Assembly: GCF_022376445.1 (NCBI RefSeq)
Contig: NW_025955026.1
Coordinates: 62,001-126,000, forward strand
Origin: Fomitopsis serialis
Lineage: Eukaryota > Basidiomycota > Agaricomycetes > Polyporales > Fomitopsidaceae
Length of the DNA: 64,000 nucleotides
Direction: 5' to 3'
In this document: positions 45,931 to 55,839 of the stretch, one piece after another
Layout of the letters: the number at the start of each line of letters is the position of its first letter
Position numbering within the stretch: position 1 is the stretch's first letter
The notes under the pieces: generated by a model
Databases searched by the model: none
Seen by the model: only the letters and a program-made list of their open reading frames with translations
What the model was told of the DNA's origin: nothing
Position numbers and translations under genes: made by a program

Positions 45931-48320
45931 ACTCATGGAGTCGGTGAACGAGTAAGATTAGAGAACAAGACACTTTACAGAATTTTACAACGGCAGAGGC
46001 GGCGGAATAAACTTTGCATAGATGACGATCTTTTTCTCGCCATTGATCGTAATAATCCTCGCCGTGCAATTGGGCTCGCACGAGTGATTGATCACTGGCA
46101 GGCGACTGCGATAGCACAGTGAGTAAACTCGATTATATGGCACCGCAAACATCCACATACCCACTACCAATTCTTCGTCGATATGGAACAAGTAGCTGCT
46201 GCCAATACCCTGGCGCTCGTACGCTTTCTCGCGCTTGTCGGCGACCTGTGCACGGATGATCTCGCCGACATACTCGATGACCATCTCCCTGCGCGAGATC
46301 TTCTCCATGGCGTACAAGCCCCAATCGTGGATAGGCGATCGCGCGAAGCGCAAGTGCTTCTTCCGCGTCTGCAGCTGATTGAACTTGATGAGCTCCGTCG
46401 CGGCCGACTCGCCCTTCGACAGCGCCATCGCACGTTGGACCTGGTTGATCTCTTCAAGACCTTGTGCACGTCGACGCGCGTTAGCACGATTGGTTCGCGA
46501 GGAAGTGATGTTCTGTTGAGCCGGCTGCTCCTTCTCGGGCCCCCTTTCGTTGACCGTACTGCGAGACGCGTATTGGGCTACATACGCAGACTTCTCGGCA
46601 TGTGAGATCTTGTAGTAGCCCTCCGTACGAGCGGAGCCAGTGACATGAACTCGAAAGGGAGGCGGTGCGCCAGGGTCGGGCGCAGGTACAGATGAAGGCT
46701 CAAGCTCGGATTCATCGATACCTATTTCTCGCGCTAGGGCAAGCTTTGCGAAGTACAAATCCTCGTCGTCATCGCAGATGCCTTGTGCGAAGGGGTCCTG
46801 GAGTACCAGCTCGCGAGTGGAGACAGAGAGCTTCTTCCAAGTGGGCGATGCAGGAGGGGACGCTGAAGAGTCGAAGTGTGGCGTAGGCGTTACTCTGACT
46901 TGCGCGACCTCTGGTACATCGAAATCGAAATCGTCGGGCAGGACTTCGTGAACAACCTCCTGGACGACGGCCGGGACCTGGGCCTTCTTTGTCGCCTTCT
47001 TCGATGTCTTCTTCGTCTTCTTCGGAACAGGTACTGAACCAACGACGTCGCCTAGCTCGTTCAGCTGGGGCTGCGTCTTGAGCCGCTTCCTGACAGGCTC
47101 CTCAACATCGGTGACCTCAGACGTGGACCGTTTCCGTGTGACATCCGGCAGTATGGGAGTGACCGGAAGGGAGAGGTCCTCATCTTCTGACTCGACGTCT
47201 TCGCTGACGACTGCCTTGGCTATGGTCACTGGGACAGTCTCGGGCACCTCATCCTCCGACTCGATATCCTCGTTAGAGACCTTCTTGGTCACGGCCTTCT
47301 TGAGTCGCTTCCTCGGTCTTTCAACCACAGCTTCCTCCGCGAGAGACTCGATGTGTGACTGACCGAATCACTGTAAACTCTGGCTCCAGCTGCGGTGTTG
47401 CCAGTATAGGCGTGTCGCGCTCCTCCCAAGGTCGCTTCCGTTGCTTCTTGAACGACAACCCGCGAAGACCAGCACCCCACTGCTTCGCTTCCTGCTCACC
47501 ATCCGGCGCCCTAGCCACCTGTCTTGCCCTTTCGGACAGAACGAGCCTTTGAACACCGGTGCTGACTACTTTGTCCAAGAGGTCCTTCTCAAGTGTCGTT
47601 CTGAGTATCGTTCTGAGCTCCTTGATGACCAGACTCGCCGCCTCGTCAACCAGCTCGCTGTCCGTCCAACGCTTCCGTGCAGGTGCAGACGGCGGAGCTG
47701 GAGCAGGGTGAACTGTCACATTCACCGACCGCGACGCGAGAGTATGGGAACCGTGGTTGAGCACCATCGCTGCACGCCGTGCGGAATCGCTCGTCTCGAA
47801 GGTGACATACCAGCCCAATCGGTCTCTGAGGATCTGGGCAGAGCCACCGTGATCAGCGCGCACTGCAGACGGAGAAGGACGCGGAAGCAACGCGGGAAGC
47901 GTGCAAGCGCCCAGCACTGGCGACTCACCTTGTCAACGTTAATGGCGGTTGTGCAGTGATCCCGTACTTGCTGACCGACATGAGTCGGGCGCGAAACGTC
48001 GGGGGAGCAGTCTTGCGTACGGGCACAGGTGGTGCTCCCCTTGGACCAGTCGGAATACCGTTTAGATGGGCATTGGCAGGAGACGCGCCAGGCACGTCTG
48101 AGGGCGTAGCGACTGGCTTCGGAGGTAGCTTGGCACGAGCAGGCGCAGGTCGCATTGTTCCACCCTTCTGCCATGGAGCAGGCAGGCGAGAAGAGTGAAC
48201 CGAACCTATAGGTGTGTGCGCCGCTGTAGTGGACGGCGTTCCCCTGGCAGAATTCGCCTCCTTTGCCTTCTCTTCCCTCTCTTTCCGCCTCTTGTCCTCT
48301 TGGGCCGTGCGCTTCCGCGC

Positions 48321-49303
48321 TGACGTGACCGAAAAGAACACAAAAGCCACACAAAAACCCAACCGTGAGGTCGAGCAGTGGTATGCGAGGCCTCTGAGTC
48401 TATGAGATGTACGGGGGACTGTACAGTGGTCTAGGTAAGAAGGAGGAGGACGGACAAGACCCGAACGACGTGGGAGAGCTTCGAAGATGTCGAAGACTGT
48501 TCGAAGGCGAGGGCTAAGCCTCGAAGGTAGGAAGGAGGGTTTCGACAGACGTGTCGAACGAACGGTGACAAGGAAGGCGAGCGACGGCAGGAGAAGAAGT
48601 GTAGAGCCTCTCGGGGCAACTACTAGCTGGCGAACGTACTGGCGAACTGACTGACTGACTGGCTTCGAACGTACCGGCTGACTGGCGAACTTGCTGACTT
48701 TCGAACGTACTGGCTGACTGACGAACCTCGCCGGTGCGAGGTGAGATTGAGAGGGTAAGGGGGTCTCTCAGATTCGAAGGGAACCAGTCCCAGAGTATAT
48801 ACAGGGAAACACGGCTATTACCACTACGGAGCTCCGACGGCCCCAAACATCCGGCTATGGCTTCTAACACGTGACAACTGCTCTCGGGCTCGCTAACCAG
48901 TGGTCCGAAGGCCGACCGGCTATCACATGACGCCGGAAACCGAGACCACTCGTCGAGGATGTGAGACGACCTGCAAGGACTCACTGGACATCCTGTAGCA
49001 TCCTATGGTCTCGCAGGAGATCTTCTAACACCGTAGCACGTCTTCTAACATGTTCGAGTGTCTTCTAACACATAGTGTATCTTCGAGTGACCTGCGTGCT
49101 CTGGGGTCGTCTAGATAGGTGGGTAGGTGCTCCTATAGCGTCACTGAGGTGCCGGAAGGTCGCGGATAGTCTTCTAAGGTGAGCCAGGGTTGGCTACGAA
49201 CTTCGCAATCTTCGAACAGTTGTAGTGGATCTTCTAAGAGCTTCGGAGCATCGTAGAGGCCTAGATTGCGTTTTCGGGGCTTAGATAGCCTAGAGGCGTA
49301 TCA
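48321..49303 (-). repeat. 3' LTR of the gag-only element
   Basis: 983 bp. Contains repeated TTCGAA-centred words (for example CTTCGAAGATGTCGAAG) and many CTTCTAACA tracts. It differs from the other LTR only by small indels by eye. Confidence 0.88.
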
Positions 49304-49501
49304 TCTCCCCCTTACTGAAATCCTGACCGTCCTCGGTCAGCGGGGATAGCCAATGAAGGGTGCTTGTTCCGTAGAGGACCTCCAGGGTCGGTAGAAGGCG
49401 AGGGATGGTTGAAAATGGAGGTAGGACGTGAACTAAGGATTGCTTGGGTGGTATCATTGCCCCCTACGGCGGGAACAGCTCGTCTAGCACCGTAGAAGAC
49501 C

Positions 49502-52219
49502 CTAGCTGTCTTCGTACAAAACACTGTCTGCATCCAGCTTGTCAAATGCATCTTCGAAGTGTTCGGAGGCTCCTAGGGACATCGTAGACTCCTTCTCCTT
49601 CTCTCTAGCCAGCGGTACACTGTGACGTGCGTGGCTGCGTGATTGAACGACCAATGGGCCGTGATAGCGAGGTCTCGTCTTCGCATTGGGTGACTGCCTG
49701 ACTGACATGTTCGGAGCTTGCGCTAGGTCGTCTCGAAGGAAGTCGAGGTCCCTGACTGTCTCGTAACGCTCAGGCTCAACCCCGAGGTGCAGCGGGCATC
49801 TTCGCAAGGTATTCACTCTACGAACGATTAGGTTTGTTGGGTCTGGGGCCATGTCGGGTGGTAGGACTAGGTACGTGTCTTCGAACGTTCGGAGTTGTTG
49901 TTCATGCACTCCACGTCGATCCCATGGCCATAGATTGTCTCCAAAAGCGAAAAACAGTGCGGCAGTGACGAACAGCACCGCACACATGTAGAAGACTCTC
50001 GACACGTGTTTGGGTGGACCTGCTGGTTGCGAGAGCAATAGGGTATGTTCGACGTCTTCGAGGTGTGGGTCTAGCTTTCGAGGCGTGTCTGGTGATGGTA
50101 CTACCAAGTGGTTGTGGTGATCCTCCCCCTTACTGAAATTGTGACCGTCCTCGGTCAGCGCAGAGATAGATACAAGAGACGGGCGGGGCGGGGAGGGAAG
50201 CATGGGCTGCTCGTCATGCTCGGGCAACATAGTAGCCAGTGGAGGTGACAGGCCATCCATCGTAGGAGTGTTCGAAGATTTTGGCGGTAGCACAGCGCAC
50301 GGTAACTTCGAAGACGTAGGAGCAGAGTCTGGTAACATCGAAGGAGTGGGGGTAGACATCATAGGAGGATCCAAAGGCGTTGTAGTTGCAGAAAGATAGT
50401 CCGAACTTTTCGGAGCGTAAGCATAAGCATCCAATGATTTCGGAGGCATAGCAGGAAGGTCGGAAGGTTCCGGAGATGGGAGGGGACAGTTCGACGATTC
50501 TAGAAATGGCATAAGAGGCTTCGAAGATTTCGTAGACCTGGGATGGTGGTCTGACAATCTCAGAGATGTAGCTCGAAAGTTCGAAGATTCTTGAGATGTA
50601 GGAGCGTGGTGTTGCAATTCTGAAGGGATAGAAGGGGTGTCAAACATCGTAGGAGTGTTCAAGGATTCCATCAGCGTAGAGAGATTGTTCGAAGACATCT
50701 GTTGATAGTCCAAAAATCTCGGAGACATGGCTTGACCGTTCGAAGATTTCGGAGACGTAGGGGCATGATCTGGCCATTTCGGAGAGATAGGAGGAGTGTC
50801 CAATGTCGTAGGAGCACTCAAAGATTCCGTCGACATGGGGAGATCACCGTTCAAAGGCTTCAAAGACATAGGTCGATAGTCCGAACATTTCGGAGGTGCA
50901 GGTTGGTCATCTGACAATCTCGGAGACGTAGGTCGACTGTCCGAAGATTTCGAAGATGTAGGTCGTATGTCTGAAGACTTCGAAGACGTAGGAGTCTCTT
51001 CTAACGTAAGGCTGCCCTCCGGAAGGTCCCCTAACACGGTGACAGCTGGGGAAGTGTCTTCGATCATAAGGCTGTAGTTCGAAAGTGGTTCCATAGCTGC
51101 AGTGTTTGTAGACGCCTGGTTCGTCTTGCGCTCCGCCGTCCGAGGCGTCAGTGCTGCCCAGTATCGGTCGCGAAGGTACGAAGGCAATTTTCGAAGCTCC
51201 TCAGATGTCAATGGTACACACGGAGTGTTCGATGAGGACTCGACAGCCAGTTCGGCAAGCTGGGGCGGGGGCTGTGCTATAAAGAAGCTGGCTCGGCTCT
51301 GTCGCTTCGTGGGAGATGCTTCGAAATTTCGAGGGCTCGCTTCGAACTTCGTAGGGGTCGCTTCGAAACGTTGGGTGGGAGGAGGTGCGTAGGTCATGTC
51401 TCGAACATTTGCAGATGGGAAAGCGGGACTCTCGGTGTCGATGGTAGGTCGGACGACTGGCGCAGGCGCTGGGGTACTTGGTCTCGTCTTCGAACATGGC
51501 AGGCGGTTTGGGGCTCGCTCCGAAAACTTCGAACACGTCATGGGTAGTAGTGGTTGATCAGCCAGGTGGGTGTTCGAGCGTAGGGGATGCTTCTCGATGA
51601 CAACTCGGTCGACAACGGTCTGCTTACGCTGTTCCCAAGCGTAGATCTCCGTCAACCGTGATAGCTGGGTGTCCATGCAGGCTAGCATCTCTCCAATGTC
51701 GAGGGCATGCGTAGGGATAGGCGGACTCTCGACTGCTTCATAGAGCAACTGCGTGGCTGTAGCGCCTTGCATAGCACTGCCTGAACCACTCGAAGACGAC
51801 GAACTGAGTCCTAACTTGCTCGAACGACGTGCATGTTCGTAGATAGCGTCTCGGAGGGTCTCGCTGTCTCGGCGACTCATGAAGCGGTTGTCGAACGAGA
51901 CGATCTTGCCATCGGGGTTCCGTCGACACAGGCCCTTCTTCCTGTCTTCTTCGAACATCTCGCAGTCACCGATCCAACATCCCGAACGTCCGCAATAGAA
52001 GCACCGAGGGCTGTCACGACTGTTCGAGAATTCAGGTGACCGGCTGTGAGACTGCTGGGCCTCGAGGGTCTTGATCAGCGTCTGTAGCAATGGTAGAGGT
52101 CTTCGGACTTCGTGGTCACAGGTGGGGATGGCAGGATAGACGCAGCGGGTGTGGTCGTAGGCATAGGGGGACGAGCTTGCCGAAAGGTCGAAGCTGGTGT
52201 AGGACCATCTAACACCCAC
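49502..52219 (-). CDS. Gag C-terminal/zinc-knuckle polyprotein, 905 codons
   Basis: Continues from the Gag core in another frame. Near residue 72 is a CCHC-like knuckle CFYCGRSGCWIGDC followed by CRRNPDGKIV. This matches the Gag knuckle of basidiomycete Gypsy elements, but Cys/Trp replaces the usual His. Residues ~390-690 are a degenerate Pro/Ser repeat (SPKSSD..P-like units; DNA word TTCGAAGATTTCGGAGACG). Near residue 745 is a hydrophobic helix (AVLFVTAALFFAFG) and then LWPWDRRG. Near residue 848 the segment RPRYHGPLVVQSR resembles the GPY/F end of Gypsy integrase, which suggests pol was deleted internally. The overlap with the Gag core ORF (52075-52590) implies a frameshift or a sequencing indel. 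No protease DTG or RT motif is present. Confidence 0.7.
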   Translation of the reverse strand: MGVRWSYTSFDLSASSSPYAYDHTRCVYPAIPTCDHEVRRPLPLLQTLIKTLEAQQSHSRSPEFSNSRDSPRCFYCGRSGCWIGDCEMFEEDRKKGLCRRNPDGKIVSFDNRFMSRRDSETLRDAIYEHARRSSKLGLSSSSSSGSGSAMQGATATQLLYEAVESPPIPTHALDIGEMLACMDTQLSRLTEIYAWEQRKQTVVDRVVIEKHPLRSNTHLADQPLLPMTCSKFSERAPNRLPCSKTRPSTPAPAPVVRPTIDTESPAFPSANVRDMTYAPPPTQRFEATPTKFEASPRNFEASPTKRQSRASFFIAQPPPQLAELAVESSSNTPCVPLTSEELRKLPSYLRDRYWAALTPRTAERKTNQASTNTAAMEPLSNYSLMIEDTSPAVTVLGDLPEGSLTLEETPTSSKSSDIRPTSSKSSDSRPTSPRLSDDQPAPPKCSDYRPMSLKPLNGDLPMSTESLSAPTTLDTPPISPKWPDHAPTSPKSSNGQAMSPRFLDYQQMSSNNLSTLMESLNTPTMFDTPSIPSELQHHAPTSQESSNFRATSLRLSDHHPRSTKSSKPLMPFLESSNCPLPSPEPSDLPAMPPKSLDAYAYAPKSSDYLSATTTPLDPPMMSTPTPSMLPDSAPTSSKLPCAVLPPKSSNTPTMDGLSPPLATMLPEHDEQPMLPSPPRPSLVSISALTEDGHNFSKGEDHHNHLVVPSPDTPRKLDPHLEDVEHTLLLSQPAGPPKHVSRVFYMCAVLFVTAALFFAFGDNLWPWDRRGVHEQQLRTFEDTYLVLPPDMAPDPTNLIVRRVNTLRRCPLHLGVEPERYETVRDLDFLRDDLAQAPNMSVRQSPNAKTRPRYHGPLVVQSRSHARHSVPLAREKEKESTMSLGASEHFEDAFDKLDADSVLYEDS
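50123..50160 (-). repeat. Internal duplicate of the polypurine-tract region
   Basis: The 38-bp block next to the 3' LTR (49305-49342) recurs here with two differences: polypurine tract AGTAAGGGGGAG plus the hairpin word CTGACCGAGGACGGTCA. It lies within the coding frame (LTEDGHNFSKGED). It could act as a central polypurine tract or mark an old internal duplication. Confidence 0.7.
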
Positions 52220-52590
52220 TGTGCTGACTCGTAGATCTCTGCGAACGTCCAGGGCTTCCTTCGAGAGCGGTCAGGGTTCCGCATGAACAGGCGCTGCTCG
52301 ATGGGACCCCAGAGCGTATTCGGAAAGCCTTGCTGGAACTTCCGATCTTGTTCGAGTGTCGAAAGCGAACCTCGAGCGATCAGGTACTCCGAAATCATGT
52401 AGAAGTCGCGGTAGTAGGCAGCGAGGTGGAGGGCATTGGTCATCCCGAGTTCTATGCGATCATGGACGACCGTGTCGAGATCAGCGAGCGAGTACTTGTG
52501 CTCGTCATCAGCTCCAGGATAGAGTGCTCGTAGGGCGGTCACGAACTCCTCGTAGGGCTTCGTAGCATCCTTGAATGTTGGCTGCATCAT
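52075..52590 (-). CDS. Gag capsid core, Ty3/Gypsy type
   Basis: 172 codons with the conserved basidiomycete Gag core: ATKPYEEFVTALRALYPGAD, KYSLADLDTVVHDR, LAAYYRDFYMISEYLIARG, LSTLEQDRKFQQGFP, LWGPIEQRL, then FAEIYESAQWVLDG. This protein packages element RNA. It begins with ATG overlapping the stop of the upstream ORF (ATGA), which suggests either re-initiation or a one-base indel in a once continuous gag. The end overlaps the 905-codon ORF in another frame. Confidence 0.8.
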   Translation of the reverse strand: MMQPTFKDATKPYEEFVTALRALYPGADDEHKYSLADLDTVVHDRIELGMTNALHLAAYYRDFYMISEYLIARGSLSTLEQDRKFQQGFPNTLWGPIEQRLFMRNPDRSRRKPWTFAEIYESAQWVLDGPTPASTFRQARPPMPTTTPAASILPSPPVTTKSEDLYHCYRR

Positions 52591-53162
52591 CCATAGGTCG
52601 GAGACGCGGATAGGAGGGTAGCGAACTGCCCATGACTTCTTGTCGGAGTCGTCGGTAACTCGGCATCGTGCGAAGTGTGTTTCGAGGTCTTGGAAAAAGC
52701 GGTTGAATGAGAAAGGTTCTGACTCGTCAAGACAGGTGCAGTGGAGTGTCCGCGTGCAGGCATTGAAGCCGCCTTCGAGGCTGGTGCTCCTGCGTCGGCC
52801 ATATTCGGACTCAGCTTCGAAGTGTTAGAAGGAGTTGGCGAAGCGATAGAAGGGATTGTTGAAATGTTCGAAGGTATTGTCGAAGTGTTCGAAGGGTTAG
52901 GGGTGTCGACGGTCGAAGTCCGTCGCGGCGCGGACTGCTCTGGTCCTGGAGGGACTGACGACACTCTACGACTGGTGGGTATGGGTAGACGTGAGGTGGA
53001 AGATCCTCTACGCGTGGTGACTGTGGCTGAGGTGGGTTCCTCTCCTTCGAGAGGTGGTGATGGTGTTAGAAGCGGTAGAGGGGATCCGAAGACTAGTGCC
53101 TCTAAGTCGTCTGCAAGCAAGAGTCTTCGAGCACGTCTGGAATGGGATGGGGTAGTAGGCAC
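52587..53162 (-). CDS. Gag N-terminal segment
   Basis: 191 codons, Ser/Thr/Pro-rich: RRARRLLLADDLEALVFGSP, then many NTS(T/K)(I/L)PSN repeats. It lies directly upstream of the Gag core, and its stop codon overlaps the core's ATG. Such low-complexity N-termini are usual for Gypsy Gag in mushrooms. Start chosen at the first ATG; no other support. Confidence 0.6.
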   Translation of the reverse strand: MPTTPSHSRRARRLLLADDLEALVFGSPLPLLTPSPPLEGEEPTSATVTTRRGSSTSRLPIPTSRRVSSVPPGPEQSAPRRTSTVDTPNPSNTSTIPSNISTIPSIASPTPSNTSKLSPNMADAGAPASKAASMPARGHSTAPVLTSQNLSHSTAFSKTSKHTSHDAELPTTPTRSHGQFATLLSASPTYG

Positions 53163-53419
53163 TTGGTCTCGAACGGAGCGTTCCGGATCGTCGTGATCGG
53201 GGACAAGCTCGACGTTTTCGGGCGAAGAGGGGATAGTCGAAGGTCCTGGGAGAGGGTTGCTATGCCTGCGAAAGGCGGCGGCTGATCGGGGACCTAGTCT
53301 ACTGTCGATAGCGAGTGCGAGGAGAGGACTTTCGTAGTCTCGGTAGTCTTCAGGGTTGACTTCGAAGTTCCGACGCGGCGGAATCTTGCTCTATATCCCC
53401 CTCGCGGTGGGCTCCAAGA

Positions 53420-54397
53420 TGACGTGACCGAAAAGAACACAAAAGCCACACAAAAACCCAACCGTGAGGTCGAGCAGTGGTATGCGAGGCCTCTGAGTCT
53501 ATGAGATGTACGGGGGACTGTACAGTGGTCTAGGTAAGAAGGAGGAGGACGGACAAGACCCGAACGACGTGGGAGAGCTTCGAAGATGTCGAAGACTGTT
53601 CGAAGCGAGGGCTAAGCCTCGAAGGTAGGAGGAGGGTTTCGACAGACGTGTCGAACGAACGGTGACAAGGAAGGCGAGCGACGGCAGGAGAAGAAGTGTA
53701 GAGCCTCTCGGGGCAACTACAGCTGGCGAACGTACTGGCGAACTGACTGACTGACTGGCTTCGAACGTACGCTGACTGGCGAACTTGCTGACTTTCGAAC
53801 GTACTGGCTGACTGACGAACCTCGCCGGTGCGAGGTGAGATTGAGAGGGTAAGGGGGTCTCTCAGATTCGAAGGGAACCAGTCCCAGAGTATATACAGGG
53901 AAACACGGCTATTACCACTACGGAGCTCCGACGGCCCCAAACATCCGGCTATGGCTTCTAACACGTGACAACTGCTCTCGGGCTCGCTAACCAGTGGTCC
54001 GAAGGCCGACCGGCTATCACATGACGCCGGAAACCGAGACCACTCGTCGAGGATGTGAGACGACCTGCAAGGACTCACTGGACATCCTGTAGCATCCTAT
54101 GGTCTCGCAGGAGATCTTCTAACACCGTAGCACGTCTTCTAACATGTTCGAGTGTCTTCTAACACATAGTGTATCTTCGAGTGACCTGCGTGCTCTGGGG
54201 TCGTCTAGATAGGTGGGTAGGTGCTCCTATAGCGTCACTGAGGTGCCGGAAGGTCGCGGATAGTCTTCTAAGGTGAGCCAGGGTTGGCTACGAACTTCGC
54301 AATCTTCGAACAGTTGTAGTGGATCTTCTAAGAGCTTCGGAGCATCGTAGAGGCCTAGATTGCGTTTTCGGGGCTTAGATAGCCTAGAGGCGTATCA
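53420..54397 (-). repeat. 5' LTR of the gag-only element
   Basis: 978 bp; partner of 48321-49303. Adjacent inside is the primer-binding-site candidate at 53401-53416. Confidence 0.88.
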
Positions 54398-55839
54398 GCG
54401 CGTTGAGCTCCTTCAGGATCGCATGCAATTTCCTTCCCTCTCCATCCAGTACAACCGTCATCTCCTCGCTACCTCCAGCAACTCCGTTCAGAGCAGTTAG
54501 TTTCTTTCCATGCTCCTTCTCCACGCACTTCCGTGCCTCGGCGTGTGTACCGTATTTGATGTGCACTATTCCAATAGCAGCGCCAGACGTCTTGTCAACC
54601 TGCGGTTCAAATGAGGTGATCGTGCCGTGTATTGAGAAACACCGTCGAATGTGCACGTTCGGCGTGAGCGGGGAGAGTCCCAGCACCAACACAGCAGTGG
54701 GAAGGGGAGGTCCCGTCGAGTTCGCATCATGCTAGTAACGCCGTCAATCCACGCGTGACGCCTCAACAATCGACTCACGTACCTCATACTTGACAGGGAC
54801 CAAATCCGTCCGCAACGGCCGCATCGTCTCCTTCCGCTTCACCTTCGCCTCCTTCCTCGGATCCCTCGCCACGGCCGGGTGTTCGCCCTCGATCACCTCG
54901 CCCTCATACCGAATCACAATCTCCTTCCCCTTCCCCTCCCTTTCACCCGCGCCTCTTCGCCCTGGTCCAAGTCCAGCTCGCGCAGCTTGTCTGCTAGCAT
55001 CCGGATTTGGCCATCGAGGTCCTTGTCGACTACGTGGTCGAATAGCACCTTGTAATTCTTGCCTGGAGGGTACTCGGACTGCGCTGGTGGCCATGGTGGT
55101 AGGGGTGGAAGGGAGTAGACTTTCGTCTCTTCTGGGGGTGGCGGTGCTGATGACTGTGGCGGAAGAGGGGGTGCGGCAGCGTGCGCTCGGGGACCTGTAG
55201 GTAGAGGTCGTGATGATGAGTCTGCAGGAGAATATGGGACATGGTCTCGGGGCGCAGTCGGGGGCAATCGTGGAGGGACTTCTGAGGGCGGCGGTGGTGG
55301 TGGTTCGAATGTTGGAGGTAGTGGAGGTGGTAGTTCGAATGTTGGAGGTAATGGAGGTGACAGAGGTTTAGGAGCAGGTAAAGTCGGTGGTGGTGGTGGT
55401 GGTGGCGGCGGGGGGAGGTTCAGATGACGGTGGGGGGAGGTTCAGATGACGGTGGGGGTGGAGGGTCAGACGGCGGTGGTGGTGGTGGTGGTGGTGATTC
55501 GGATGGTGGAGGCGGCGGAGGTTCTAGGTCTGGTGGTGGCGGTGGTGTTGAGCTCGGCGGGGGAGGCGGTGGAGGCTCGGTCGTTGGCGGTGGTGGAGGT
55601 GGAGGTTCAGTCGTCGGTTGAGGAGGTGGTCGTCGTAGTCGAAAAGACACAGGCTGCGATCTATTGTTCGTCAGTCCGATGGCCTCGCCATTGACTGTGC
55701 TGGGCCCAGCGCCGTTTGTCTGAAGGCACATGCGCGTACGGCAGTCCTCGCTGGGTCGTCCCTGACAACGGTGACGGCGTGGTGTCGTGTATCGCGCTCG
55801 GACTAGCGTGGTTTGGCGGCGTGTCGACCTGTTTACCTT

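Larger units (their letters stand above)
48321..54397 (-). mobile_element. Gag-only LTR retrotransposon (Ty3/Gypsy-derived, non-autonomous) inside SET1
   Basis: LTRs lie at 48321-49303 (983 bp) and 53420-54397 (978 bp). They look identical except for about four 1-2 bp indels. In element orientation they begin TG and end CA. Target duplication is GCGC (48317-48320, 54398-54401). A PBS candidate TGGAGCCCACCGCGAG lies 3 nt inside the 5' LTR (53401-53416), and a polypurine tract AGTAAGGGGGAGA abuts the 3' LTR (49304-49316). The 4.1-kb interior codes for Gag and a zinc knuckle but no protease, RT, RNase H or full integrase. It therefore needs enzymes in trans. The near-identity of the LTRs marks a recent insertion. 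Confidence 0.88.
45985..55731 (-). pseudogene. SET1: SET1 histone H3K4 methyltransferase gene, disrupted
   Basis: Set1 is the catalytic subunit of COMPASS. From the right: a Pro-rich N-terminus (55731-55420), GKNYKVLFD, a frameshift near 54940, IVIRYEGEV, an intron, and the RRM (LVLGLSPLTPNVHIRR to VVLDGEGRKLHAILKELN). Coding sequence stops at 54402, where the LTR element 48321-54397 sits. It resumes at 48316 with RKRTAQEDKRRKEREEK. Deleting the element plus one GCGC restores the frame exactly. Then come KRWTDSELVDEAASLVI and a second frameshift near 47350. The N-SET region follows (GSARTEGYYKISHAEK) and then SET (GLYAMEKISRREMVIEYVGEIIRA, NHSCEPNCTARIITINGEKK). The segment DATKKGNLG expected before NHSC is missing. 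After IVIYAK the frame ends within nine codons, so the rest of SET and the post-SET cysteines are absent. This copy should be inactive. Confidence 0.85.

Noticed and set aside
55310..55650. GGT/GGC-rich tract as a glycine-rich protein gene on the top strand
   Set aside because: It is the complement of the poly-proline N-terminus of SET1; the bottom-strand reading continues into Set1 sequence.
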